Shown in pieces: positions 7,745-15,117 of a DNA stretch of 30,346 nucleotides (its first letter is position 1; each line of letters opens with the position of its first letter). A program made the translations under genes and the position numbers. The notes beneath the pieces were generated by a model. That model worked only from the letters and a program-made list of their open reading frames with translations, had not been told where the DNA came from and made no database searches. Source of the DNA: Dehalococcoidales bacterium (GTDB lineage: Bacteria > Chloroflexota > Dehalococcoidia > Dehalococcoidales > Fen-1064); NCBI GenBank assembly GCA_028712845.1, contig JAQTPO010000006.1, forward strand, positions 1-30,346. Reading direction: 5' to 3'.

Positions 7745-8485
7745 CTAATCGATCGATACCTTGAATTTGATTCGGGGTACAAGCACCACGCGTTTTACAT
7801 AAATACCGGGGGTATGAACACTATCCGGATCAATCTCTCCCGGCTCAACCACATTTTCCACTTCGGCAATAGTGACTTTCCCCGCCGCCGCCATCACCGG
7901 GTTGAAGTTCCTGGCTGTCTTGGCATAACGGAGATTACCTTCCCTATCACCCGTGTGCGCATGAACAAAAGAAAAATCGGGTCTCAGTGCATATTCCAGA
8001 ATATATGTTCTACCATTGAATACTCGCGTTTCTTTCGGGACACGGTTCGCCGGAATACTGGTAACAGTGCTTTTCTCGACGATAGAGCCTACTCCTGTGG
8101 CAACATAAACCGCCGGCACGCCTGCCGCCGCTGCACGGTACTTCTCAGCGAGTGTCCCCATAGGATATACTTCCAATTCAATTTCCCCTGCCCGGACCGC
8201 CTGTTCGAATAAGTCCGCTCTCCCTTTAGTTGCGGAACGATATAACCCGTAAGAGTCTATAACTTTCTTTAGTTGCCTGTTCTTTACCAATTGTTTCAAT
8301 TCTTCAGAGGCGCCCAGCATTGGACCACACCCGCAAGTGAGAGTGAGGTTCTTGACTTTTTTATTAATCAATGCCTGTAAAAGGAGCCTGGGTACCCCGC
8401 ATGCGAAAAAGCCGGCAATGGCTATTACCGCACCGTCATTCACATCTGCAATAGCCTCTTCAATTTTTTGATAAACCTTATCCAT
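7745..8485 (-). CDS. 3-oxoacid CoA-transferase, subunit A
   Basis: The alpha subunit of the same CoA-transferase, 246 residues. Visible family features are AGFFACGVP at about 24-32, MGTLAEKYRAAAAGVPA in the middle, RVFNGRTYILEYAL, KTARNFNPVMAAA and VEPGEIDPDSVHTPGIYV near the C-terminus. The length is slightly above the usual 215-235. The enzyme would activate an organic acid by CoA exchange before oxidation by the neighbouring dehydrogenase and hydratases, or recover CoA at the end of the pathway. A GGAG lies 14 bases upstream of the ATG, further than normal, but no other in-frame ATG exists because a TGA precedes it. Confidence 0.93.
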   Translation of the reverse strand: MDKVYQKIEEAIADVNDGAVIAIAGFFACGVPRLLLQALINKKVKNLTLTCGCGPMLGASEELKQLVKNRQLKKVIDSYGLYRSATKGRADLFEQAVRAGEIELEVYPMGTLAEKYRAAAAGVPAVYVATGVGSIVEKSTVTSIPANRVPKETRVFNGRTYILEYALRPDFSFVHAHTGDREGNLRYAKTARNFNPVMAAAGKVTIAEVENVVEPGEIDPDSVHTPGIYVKRVVLVPRIKFKVSID

Positions 8486-8574
8486 CGTGACTCATTTTCT
8501 CCTTTCCCTTCGCCATTATTTTACAACTCGTATCTCATTCATCCGGTTTATCGCCTGAAACCAGATAAGATTCC

Positions 8575-9294
8575 TTAACTCAAGAGCAGGTTCCCCAATC
8601 TCATCTCAAGCCGAAGTCCCTGAGACAATGGCATATCGATGCCTTCGACAACTGCCTGCTTGGCATAGGTCAATGTAAGCCAATCATAGCTCAGAATTCT
8701 GTCCGCCAGTTTTTCAACAGTCGGCAAGAGTTCCGAACGCGGCACAACCCGGTTCACGAGCTTTATTTTTTTGGCTTCGTCAGCTTTAAGCCACCTGCCG
8801 GACAAGAGCATTTCCAGCGCATAGCCTCTGCCGACCACGCGGGGGAGGGTTTGGCTGCCGCCGGCGGCGGGGATAATCCCTAAGCCCATCTCCGGCACGC
8901 CGAATTGCGCGTCTTCAGAAGCCACACGGAGGTCACAACACATTGCCATTTCTATCCCGGAGCCGAGCACAAACCCGTGAAGAGCGGCAATCATCGGTTT
9001 TCTGATTTTCAGGAATAATCCCCAGATATCCCGTTCAAATCTAACCTGGCGGGCAATCACCGGCGAAGGCGCAGTGAGAAATTCCGAGAGGTCAGCGCCG
9101 GCGCAGAAAGCTTTATCGCCAGCACCCTTAAGAATAATCACCCTGACGTCCGGGTCATCCTTAGCCGCCTGTAACGCCTGATACAGTTCATCACGCATCT
9201 TGATATTGTAAACATTCAATGCTTTAGGACGATTAAGGGTAATATAACCCTTATAGTCCTTCTTTTCGTAGATAATTACCTCAAAATCACTCAT
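8575..9294 (-). CDS. Enoyl-CoA hydratase/isomerase family protein 1 (both catalytic Glu present, C-terminus short)
   Basis: This crotonase-fold protein has the features of a true 2-enoyl-CoA hydratase: oxyanion segment AFCAGADLSEF at 62-72, GSGIEMAM with E115, and PEMGLGIIPAAGGSQ with E135. The two glutamates correspond to Glu144 and Glu164 of rat mitochondrial hydratase. The protein stops at residue 239, ending NLLLS. Compared gap-free from residue 115 onward with the adjacent paralog, it lacks the last 22 residues, where the family has a TxDxxEGxxAFxxKRxPxF tail. The DNA after the stop does not encode that tail in any frame. The ribosome site is weak; coupling to the upstream paralog 17 bases away is likely. 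Confidence 0.92.
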   Translation of the reverse strand: MSDFEVIIYEKKDYKGYITLNRPKALNVYNIKMRDELYQALQAAKDDPDVRVIILKGAGDKAFCAGADLSEFLTAPSPVIARQVRFERDIWGLFLKIRKPMIAALHGFVLGSGIEMAMCCDLRVASEDAQFGVPEMGLGIIPAAGGSQTLPRVVGRGYALEMLLSGRWLKADEAKKIKLVNRVVPRSELLPTVEKLADRILSYDWLTLTYAKQAVVEGIDMPLSQGLRLEMRLGNLLLS

Positions 9295-9310
9295 TTCGGA
9301 CCCAGAAATC

Positions 9311-10096
9311 CTATTGCCCTTTGAATTCCGGCGTTCTCTTTTGCTGGAAAGCTTTTATGCCCTCCGTTCTGTCACCCGTAGTATGCAGTAGGAAATAGAG
9401 GTCGGCTTCCAGACGTAAGCCCTGCTCCATGGTCAAGTCCAACCCCTTATTGACCGCTTCTTTGATATACCGCAGAGCGATGGGCGCTTTACCTGTCATT
9501 GCCCTTGCAAGTACATCAACTTCAGCATTTAATGACTGCGGAGGAACTACCCTGCTCACCAAACCGATTTCACAGGCTTCTTCCGCACCAATAATTTCAG
9601 CTGTGAGAATAAGCTCCAGGGCTTTACCTTTACCGATAATTCGAGGTAGTCTCTGTGTCCCGCCATCTGACGGGATCAAACCGAGCGCCACGTTCGGGAA
9701 ACCGAAGTGCGCCTTTTGCGAAGCAATTCTGATATCACAGGCAAGTGCAAGCGCCAGTCCCTGTCCCAGTGCATCACCGTTAATAGCCGCAATTACCGGC
9801 TTTTCGATGCCGGCAACACAGAGGGCGACATTATACTGCGTCTCTATTTCTTCATCAGTGCGGGACTTTTTCTTGCCGGATTGAAAGGATTTTTCAAGTT
9901 CACTGCCGCCGCAGAAGACATCCCCGGCTCCGGTGATAATCACAACATAAATATCATCGTCCTGACTTATCTGCCGGCAAACATTGTCCATTTCTTGTCC
10001 CATTTGCAGATTAACGAAATTACCGGTATCAGGGCGATTTAGAGTGACTTTAGCAATATGGTCACTTTTCTCTAAAATCACTAACGACTGAGGCAT
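9311..10096 (-). CDS. Enoyl-CoA hydratase/isomerase family protein 2 (both catalytic Glu replaced)
   Basis: A 261-residue crotonase-fold protein with an intact C-terminal tail (TEGIKAFQQKRTPEFKG). The oxyanion-hole segments are present (VFCGGSELEK, GDALGQGLALALACD) and GGTQRLPRIIGKGKALE is classic. The positions matching the hydratase glutamates are A115 (GQGLALA) and N135 (FPNVALG). It therefore probably does not act as a standard hydratase. Crotonases without these residues include decarboxylases, dehalogenases, hydrolases and ring enzymes, so the reaction is open. I chose the ATG at 10096 with AGGGGTGG 5 bases upstream; an in-frame GTG at 10138 adds 14 residues without a ribosome site. First gene of the acyl-CoA cluster. 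Confidence 0.9.
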   Translation of the reverse strand: MPQSLVILEKSDHIAKVTLNRPDTGNFVNLQMGQEMDNVCRQISQDDDIYVVIITGAGDVFCGGSELEKSFQSGKKKSRTDEEIETQYNVALCVAGIEKPVIAAINGDALGQGLALALACDIRIASQKAHFGFPNVALGLIPSDGGTQRLPRIIGKGKALELILTAEIIGAEEACEIGLVSRVVPPQSLNAEVDVLARAMTGKAPIALRYIKEAVNKGLDLTMEQGLRLEADLYFLLHTTGDRTEGIKAFQQKRTPEFKGQ

Positions 10097-10153
10097 AATT
10101 CCACCCCTCAAGAAGGCTTGATTTGAATACAACGACACTATAAGTCAAAGATA

Positions 10154-10182
10154 ATATTAACTAAGTCAGCCGTTAAAATCAA
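10154..10182 (-). promoter_or_regulatory. Candidate promoter for the acyl-CoA cluster
   Basis: On the minus strand TTGATT (10182-10177) is followed after exactly 17 bases by TAATAT (10159-10154). Both hexamers match the sigma-70 consensus at 4 of 6 positions. It sits about 60 bases before the chosen start of the first crotonase gene. The rest of the 161-base gap 10097-10257 holds nothing I recognise. Confidence 0.35.
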
Positions 10183-10257
10183 GGAATTCCGCTCAATTCA
10201 TAAGAAATTCTTCGCTCGGCACAATCGGACTGTAGAGGGCTACTACAAAAAGCGTAG

Positions 10258-10800
10258 TTACTCCAGCGGCACAATACGCGCTTGCGCCTGACCTGATTCA
10301 AGAGTCAGAAGACCGATTGTTCCCAGTTTGGGAACGTACTGCGGCAGAGTGGCACTACCGGGATTGACCAGAATTGTGCCTTTGTAGTTTTCAATCTCTG
10401 CGTAATGACTGTGCCCGAAAACGACCACGTCAGGCGGGTCCACAGGCTCTTGAGGGGGCTGATTACGCTTGAACATGTTGTTGTATGGACTTTCGAAGGC
10501 GGGATTGATAACGCCATAACGCGGTTTAATATGAATTACCCAGAGGTTTACTCCCTCGAAAGATAGGACTTGCTTCTGGGCAATGCGTTTATCACCGCCG
10601 ATATCCTCTTCCATATCATCGTCCCCCTGTGCAGCCAGGACTGGAGCGATAGTCTCCAAGTCATCCAGCACCCAGGGAATCCAGATGTCACCGGCGTGGA
10701 GAATAAGGTCGACACCCCTGAAAGCCTTCTTTATCTCGTTTGAGGGGTATTGTGTATTAGGCCAATTGATATGTGTATCTGAAAGGAGTCCGATTAACAT
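10258..10800 (-). CDS. YfcE/MJ0936-type metallophosphoesterase
   Basis: A 180-residue calcineurin-like phosphodiesterase of the YfcE family. Ligands seen are D8 and H10 (LLSDTH), D38 (HAGDIW), D60 where most members have Asn (QGDDD, family GNCD), H90 in VIHIKPRYG (family THG), and H130/H132 in FGHSHYAE. The C-terminal VNPGSATLPQY matches the family's NPGS motif. An insertion of about 25 residues after H90 is longer than in E. coli YfcE. The relatives hydrolyse phosphodiesters in vitro, physiological substrate unknown. It follows the DNA glycosylase gene by six bases, so it is probably in one operon with it and trmO. Confidence 0.88.
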   Translation of the reverse strand: MLIGLLSDTHINWPNTQYPSNEIKKAFRGVDLILHAGDIWIPWVLDDLETIAPVLAAQGDDDMEEDIGGDKRIAQKQVLSFEGVNLWVIHIKPRYGVINPAFESPYNNMFKRNQPPQEPVDPPDVVVFGHSHYAEIENYKGTILVNPGSATLPQYVPKLGTIGLLTLESGQAQARIVPLE

Positions 10801-10806
10801 TCTATC

Positions 10807-11466
10807 TTAATTATGCTCCTTACAAAAACAGGTTGCAAATAAACAGCATCCGCCACAGACAGGCTGTTTCCTGCAGGACTCTTTCCCCAGATGAACCAGC
10901 AAGGCATGGAACTCATTGAAAAGCTCTGTATTGTGCGGCAGTCCAGTCATAAAAAGCGCCTGATAAGCATCATAACTGTCTTTTTCTGGCGCCAATCCGA
11001 GGCGGCTGATAATGCGGCGGGTATAGGCATCAATGACGAAGACCGGCTTATTCCCCGCATAAAGCAGGATTGAGTCAGCGGTTTCAGGACCGATGCCGTG
11101 GACGGCTAATAGTTGCGGGCGCAGTCTTTCTATATCCCGGGCAAATAGCCTGTCCAGATTATCGCTACAGGACTCGTAGAGCCAGTTCGCCAGCGCCTTG
11201 AGCTTGAGAGCTTTAGCATTGTAATAGCCGCAGGGATGAATTAATCCGGCAAGTTCACTAAGAGGAATGTTACGCAGGGCTGATGGGGACATCACCCCGG
11301 CTTCTTTCAGATTAGCGATCGCTTTTTCTACATTCTGCCAGGCGGCAGACTGGGTAAGAATAGCGCCAACCATCACTTCAAAGGGGCTGTCTCCGGGCCA
11401 CCAGTGCTGGGGACCATAACGCGCGAAGAGACGATGGTAAATATCCAGCAATGTTTTATTCTTCAA
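10807..11466 (-). CDS. HhH-GPD DNA glycosylase with 4Fe-4S cluster (MagIII / endonuclease III-like)
   Basis: This base-excision repair glycosylase removes damaged bases. The 219 residues contain the FEVMVGAILTQSAAWQNVEKAI signature (29-50), the helix-hairpin-helix GIGPETA (124-130), the catalytic aspartate D146 (VIDAYTRR), and cysteines C198, C204, C207 and C213 for an iron-sulfur cluster. Endonuclease III has Lys at the hairpin position that is E128 here (GRKTA versus GPETA), so it probably lacks the lyase step. Helicobacter MagIII, a 3-methyladenine glycosylase, has a similar change. The C-x5-C first spacing also differs from the C-x6-C of Nth. It overlaps trmO by 11 bases. Confidence 0.88.
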   Translation of the reverse strand: MKNKTLLDIYHRLFARYGPQHWWPGDSPFEVMVGAILTQSAAWQNVEKAIANLKEAGVMSPSALRNIPLSELAGLIHPCGYYNAKALKLKALANWLYESCSDNLDRLFARDIERLRPQLLAVHGIGPETADSILLYAGNKPVFVIDAYTRRIISRLGLAPEKDSYDAYQALFMTGLPHNTELFNEFHALLVHLGKESCRKQPVCGGCCLFATCFCKEHN

Positions 11467-11917
11467 TCTTTACCCAATCAGGAACAGTAGCATCAGTTGC
11501 GGAATCATAACCGGGAATGTAGGGCTTGATATCAATGACAGGGGAACCGTCAATCGCATCCAGCCCCTGTACCTTCAGGATATTGTCCCGCCGTTCCAGA
11601 AGCCTGACGGTAGCTTTACCGATGGTATTCGGACGGTTTGGTGTCCGGACAGCGAAAAGTCCCTGTACAGGCACATCTTTTCTACCCATCGGATGTGTCT
11701 TCAAACGGTCTTCATCAAAAACGGCACAATGCATCCAGTAGAGAACAATAATGTGAGAAAAACCATCCAGACCATCGAGGGCATCGTTCAAGCGCGGGTC
11801 AATCTCTATTTCAGCAGTGATTTTCTGCAGGTCTAAACGGCCCGAAGTCGGCTTCTTAAAATCGCTCCTGACGACACCGATAGCTTTCAGAGTCATCGGA
11901 GGAAATTGATTAACCAT
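11456..11917 (-). CDS. trmO: TrmO-family tRNA methyltransferase (m6t6A37, TsaA/YaeB-like)
   Basis: TrmO methylates N6-threonylcarbamoyladenosine at position 37 of tRNAs reading ACY codons, using S-adenosylmethionine. The 153-residue protein is the bare catalytic beta-barrel without the C-terminal extension found in E. coli (235 residues). It shows IGVVRSDFKKP at the start, LDGFSHIIVLYWMH at 50-63, the key RTPNRPNTIG at 91-100, and LDAIDGSPVIDIKPYIP at 119-135. AGGAGG lies 6 bases before the ATG. It sits just beyond the ribosomal operon terminator and would need read-through or a promoter I cannot see. Confidence 0.88.
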   Translation of the reverse strand: MVNQFPPMTLKAIGVVRSDFKKPTSGRLDLQKITAEIEIDPRLNDALDGLDGFSHIIVLYWMHCAVFDEDRLKTHPMGRKDVPVQGLFAVRTPNRPNTIGKATVRLLERRDNILKVQGLDAIDGSPVIDIKPYIPGYDSATDATVPDWVKIEE

Positions 11918-11940
11918 TCACAGCCTCCTATCAGGTTCAT

Positions 11941-11978
11941 AAAACAACAGATTCTCACCTTTGCCGGTGAGAATCTGT
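11941..11978 (-). terminator. Intrinsic terminator of the ribosomal super-operon
   Basis: A perfect 13-bp inverted repeat, ACAGATTCTCACC with its complement at 11947-11959 and 11966-11978, encloses a 6-base loop. On the minus strand it is followed by TGTTTT. It lies about 30 bases after the rpsI stop, and the T-run is on the side expected for transcripts coming from rpsI. Confidence 0.92.
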
Positions 11979-12008
11979 AAATAACTGATAACTTTGGGGG
12001 ACGGATGT

Positions 12009-12404
12009 TTAACGCTTGGTATATTGAGGCGCCTTACGCGCTTTTCTCAAACCAGCCTTCTTTCTTTCTTTGGCACGCGGGTCACGAGTCAGCAGCCCAT
12101 TCCGCTTGAGTTTGAGTCTGTTCTCGGCGCTGGCTTTTAACAACGCGCGGGCAATACCGTGAGAAATAGCCCCCGCTTGTCCGGCGATACCGCCACCGAC
12201 AGTAGTGACCACCACATTGTACTTGCCAAGGCTCTCAGTAACAACCAGCGGCTTGGTTACCATACCGCGGTGTTCTTCACGAGAGTATAACTCCTCATAA
12301 GGTTTGCCATTGACGACAATCGCCCCTCTCCCCGGCATTATCTTGACACGGGCTATTGCCGTCTTGCGTCTTCCCGTCCCGTAAAAGTAAGTCTGCTCCT
12401 CCAA
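12009..12404 (-). CDS. rpsI: 30S ribosomal protein S9
   Basis: S9 (131 residues) lies in the head of the small subunit with its C-terminal tail reaching the P-site tRNA. It begins with the family pattern YGTGRRKTAIARV and ends in the basic tail KARKAPQYTKR, whose final KR residues contact tRNA. GGGIAGQAGAISHGIARAL in the middle is invariant. It follows rplM by 39 bases, the usual L13-S9 pair, and is the last gene before the strong terminator. Confidence 0.98.
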   Translation of the reverse strand: MEEQTYFYGTGRRKTAIARVKIMPGRGAIVVNGKPYEELYSREEHRGMVTKPLVVTESLGKYNVVVTTVGGGIAGQAGAISHGIARALLKASAENRLKLKRNGLLTRDPRAKERKKAGLRKARKAPQYTKR

Positions 12405-12443
12405 GGAACCCTCCCTTAATCTCTAAAGACGATTATTTTTATA

Positions 12444-12905
12444 TTAACTCTTCTGCTCGGCTTCCGGTTTAGCCGCTGCTACTGTGACTGTTTTTGATTT
12501 CACAGTTGATGGACGTGCCTCGCCGGTATAAACCCTGAGCCGCTTCATCATTTTAGCAGCCAGATGGTTCTTGGGCAACATTCCCTTAACAGCATGTTCG
12601 ATGACCCTTTCCGGATGGGTTGCCATTTGTTTTTCCAGAGTGATGGACTTCAATCCATGCGGATAACCCGAATGGCTATAGTAGAGTTTTTGCCCCAGCT
12701 TATTACCGGTAATCTGGATTTTAGCGGCATTGGTCACGACAACAAAATCCCCGACATCCGCATTCCGGGAAAATAACGGCTTCTGCTTACCCATCAGCAG
12801 ATTGGCCGCTCGATTGGCAAGTTTGCCCAGGACTTCATCCGAGGCATCGATAGTATGCCATTCCCGTTTAATATCACTAGCTTTGACTGTAATTGTTTTC
12901 ATCAT
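12444..12905 (-). CDS. rplM: 50S ribosomal protein L13
   Basis: L13 (153 residues) is an early assembly protein of the large subunit. The core matches throughout: REWHTIDASDEVLGKLA, YYSHSGYPHGLKS, and AVKGMLPKNHLAAKMMKRLRVYTG. The last 20 or so residues (from STVKSK) exceed the standard 142-145 length and are Ala/Lys/Glu-rich, like the tails on S3, S17 and S19 here. The first ATG overlaps the truA stop as ATGA (4 bases), indicating translational coupling. A second in-frame ATG follows at once. Confidence 0.98.
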   Translation of the reverse strand: MMKTITVKASDIKREWHTIDASDEVLGKLANRAANLLMGKQKPLFSRNADVGDFVVVTNAAKIQITGNKLGQKLYYSHSGYPHGLKSITLEKQMATHPERVIEHAVKGMLPKNHLAAKMMKRLRVYTGEARPSTVKSKTVTVAAAKPEAEQKS

Positions 12906-13717
12906 TTCATTTCCTCAAACGAACACGTGTAATTCACCCGCATCAGGCACAGACCGCAAGCGGGGAGAGTGGGACCTGCCAGACCGGGTTTCCTTGCTTC
13001 GAGTATGCTGGCAAACTCGGTATCACTCATTTTGTGCAAACCCACCTGCACCAAAGCGCCTGCAGTGCTACGTATCTGATGTCGTATAAAAGCATTAGCC
13101 ACTATATTAAAGACGATAATGTCTCCGTCACGAGTTACTTTTGCCTGATAAACCTGACGAACTGTGCTTTTTTCCTTTATGTCACTGATATCGCTGGCAA
13201 AAGAAGCGAAATCATGTATGCCCGCCAGTGTTTGACAGACCCGGTTCATCGCCTCGGTGTCAAGTTCGACGGCAACCCGATGCGCAAATCTTGTCCTTAA
13301 CGGCGAACGGGTCTGGCTATTCAGTATGCAATAGCTGTATTCCCGGCTGATTGACATACTCCGCACAAGAAAAGAATCATTGACCCGATGCGCTGACTTT
13401 ACCGCAATATCTTCAGGCAGATGATAATTCGGACCGTGAATAAACGCTTCCACCGGGAGAGAAGAGCTTGTTTGGAAACTAATAACCTGTCCCCGCGCAT
13501 GGACTCCTGCATCCGTCCGGCTTGCAGCCACAATCCGTATATCCTCTCCTGTCAGTTTCCCCAGCGCTTTTTCCAGTTCACCCTGAACGGTAGGAGCATT
13601 ATCCTGCCACTGGGAACCGCAATAATTGGTGCCATCATACTCAACCACCAGTGCCATACGGGTAGTTAATTTCCGGCTATGCCCAATCTCAGGAGCGGTC
13701 ATCGCTGAAAGTGCCAT
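12902..13717 (-). CDS. truA: tRNA pseudouridine(38-40) synthase TruA
   Basis: TruA converts uridines 38, 39 and 40 in the anticodon stem to pseudouridine. The 271-residue protein has the catalytic aspartate D69 in ASRTDAGVHARGQV, the VEYDGTNYCGSQWQ start, and the C-terminal FIRHQIRSTAGALVQVG segment. About 20 residues precede the usual family start. The first ATG overlaps the rplQ stop as TAATG, but later in-frame ATGs at 13702 and 13657 are possible, and the last best matches the normal N-terminus. It sits between rplQ and rplM, a conserved place. Confidence 0.95.
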   Translation of the reverse strand: MALSAMTAPEIGHSRKLTTRMALVVEYDGTNYCGSQWQDNAPTVQGELEKALGKLTGEDIRIVAASRTDAGVHARGQVISFQTSSSLPVEAFIHGPNYHLPEDIAVKSAHRVNDSFLVRSMSISREYSYCILNSQTRSPLRTRFAHRVAVELDTEAMNRVCQTLAGIHDFASFASDISDIKEKSTVRQVYQAKVTRDGDIIVFNIVANAFIRHQIRSTAGALVQVGLHKMSDTEFASILEARKPGLAGPTLPACGLCLMRVNYTCSFEEMK

Positions 13718-14076
13718 TATTTCACCAACTCAATTTGAACAATTGGCGCACCATCTCCCAGTCTTGGCCCCAGTTTCACGGTGCGGGTATAGCCTCCCTT
13801 ACGTTCGGCGTATCGCTTGGCGAGTTCGTCAAAAACCTTATCCGCAATCTTTTTGCTGTAAATTAGAGAAAGTGCCTGACGACGGGCATGAAGGTCGCCC
13901 TTCTTCCCCAGCGTTATCATTTTCTCCGCCACGCCACGCACTGCTCTCGCCTTAGCTTCGGTGGTAGTAATCTTTTCATACCCCAGAAGGTCAGTTACAA
14001 GACCACGGTATAACGCCTTTCGCGCCCCCGAAGACCTGGTAAGCCTCCTGCCATGCATCTGTAATTTACGTGCCAT
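13717..14076 (-). CDS. rplQ: 50S ribosomal protein L17
   Basis: L17 (119 residues) sits near the exit tunnel of the large subunit. Seen are the start [19 protein letters not shown], the central [35 protein letters not shown], and the end [24 protein letters not shown], all typical. It is 30 bases downstream of rpoA, the standard order at the end of the alpha operon, and its stop overlaps the truA start by one base. Confidence 0.98.
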   Translation of the reverse strand: MARKLQMHGRRLTRSSGARKALYRGLVTDLLGYEKITTTEAKARAVRGVAEKMITLGKKGDLHARRQALSLIYSKKIADKVFDELAKRYAERKGGYTRTVKLGPRLGDGAPIVQIELVK

Positions 14077-14106
14077 AACATTCCCCTGTATCCATTGTAG
14101 TTTTAA

Positions 14107-15105
14107 CTATGTTTCCGTTTCAGTATCGGCTTCAGTCTCTGTTCCACCATCAGCTGTCAGAGCCGATTTCTCACCTGGCTGTAGCAATGATAAACCGAGT
14201 TCTCCCATGCGGTCTGCAAGCTCTAGGAGAGATTTCACACCGAAATTCCGCAAAGTCATTAAACCCTTCTCACCCTTGGTGACAATCTCGCCAACCGTCT
14301 GTATATTGCCGCGCCTCAGACAGTTCATCGTACGCACGGAGAGATTCAACTGCTCCACCGGCATATTGTACAACTCATCAGGAATAGAATGGTCAGCAAC
14401 GACTTTTTCTAACGGCGCTTCAGTCGCTTTCCCGAAACTGGTGAAGGGAATAAGCAACTCATCCAGCATCTTGGCGCTCTGACTTAAGACATCAGCCGAC
14501 TCTATTGTTCCGTCCGTCCACACCTCAAGGTACAACCGCTCCAGATTGACTTCTCTACCGACATGAACCGGCTCGATAGAATAGTTTACCTTACGGGTCG
14601 GAGTGAATATCGCATCAATCGGGATAACACCTACCGGCAGGTTATCAGCCGCTTCAGCTTGTCTGAAACCGCTACCAATCTCTACATCAAATTCGACGTA
14701 GAGCTTGGCATCCGATGAGCTGAGGGTTGCCAGATATAATTCCGGATTGGTAATTTCGAAGTCAGCCGATGGCTTGATGTCAGCGGCGCTGACTTTCCCT
14801 TCACTGTTGACATCAAGAATGAGTTTAGCTGGTATATTTGTGATAGGTTTCAGCCTGATTGCCTTGACATTAAGCAGAAACTCAATCACATCTTCCTTGA
14901 CATTGGGAATAGGTGAAAACTCATGACTGATACCATCGATCTTGACACGAGTGATTGCCGCTCCCGGCAAATGACCGAGCATAACACGTCGTAGCGCATT
15001 ACCAAGCGTAATACCAAAGCCGTTTTCCAACGGCTCGATTACAAACCGCGCGAAGTTTTCTCTAGTTTCAACAACCTGTATTTTCGGTACTACTGACAGA
15101 GTCAA
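14107..15105 (-). CDS. rpoA: RNA polymerase subunit alpha
   Basis: Alpha (332 residues) dimerises to nucleate RNA polymerase assembly and contacts upstream promoter DNA. The N-terminal domain shows FVIEPLENGFGITLGNALRRVML and the insert domain follows. The C-terminal domain (about 240-305) has LNLSVRTMNCLRRGNIQTVGE, retaining the Arg and Asn used for UP-element binding, then LRNFGVKSLLELADRM. The last residues (GTETEADTETET) are an acidic Thr-Glu tail beyond the normal end. It is 12 bases downstream of rpsD. Confidence 0.98.
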   Translation of the reverse strand: MTLSVVPKIQVVETRENFARFVIEPLENGFGITLGNALRRVMLGHLPGAAITRVKIDGISHEFSPIPNVKEDVIEFLLNVKAIRLKPITNIPAKLILDVNSEGKVSAADIKPSADFEITNPELYLATLSSSDAKLYVEFDVEIGSGFRQAEAADNLPVGVIPIDAIFTPTRKVNYSIEPVHVGREVNLERLYLEVWTDGTIESADVLSQSAKMLDELLIPFTSFGKATEAPLEKVVADHSIPDELYNMPVEQLNLSVRTMNCLRRGNIQTVGEIVTKGEKGLMTLRNFGVKSLLELADRMGELGLSLLQPGEKSALTADGGTETEADTETET

Positions 15106-15117
15106 ATCCGTACCTCC

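Noticed and set aside
9429..9884. Plus-strand open frame of 151 codons inside the crotonase 2 gene
   Set aside because: It is a low-complexity Ser/Ala/Pro shadow of the coding strand.
10241..10260. Hairpin CTAC/GTAG near the end of the YfcE-like gene
   Set aside because: Stem of four to five pairs and no U-tract in the right place; no terminator called.
13961..14482. Plus-strand open frame opposite rplQ and rpoA
   Set aside because: It covers clear genes on the other strand and is Ser/Val-rich from reverse reading of the acidic RpoA tail, so it is a shadow.
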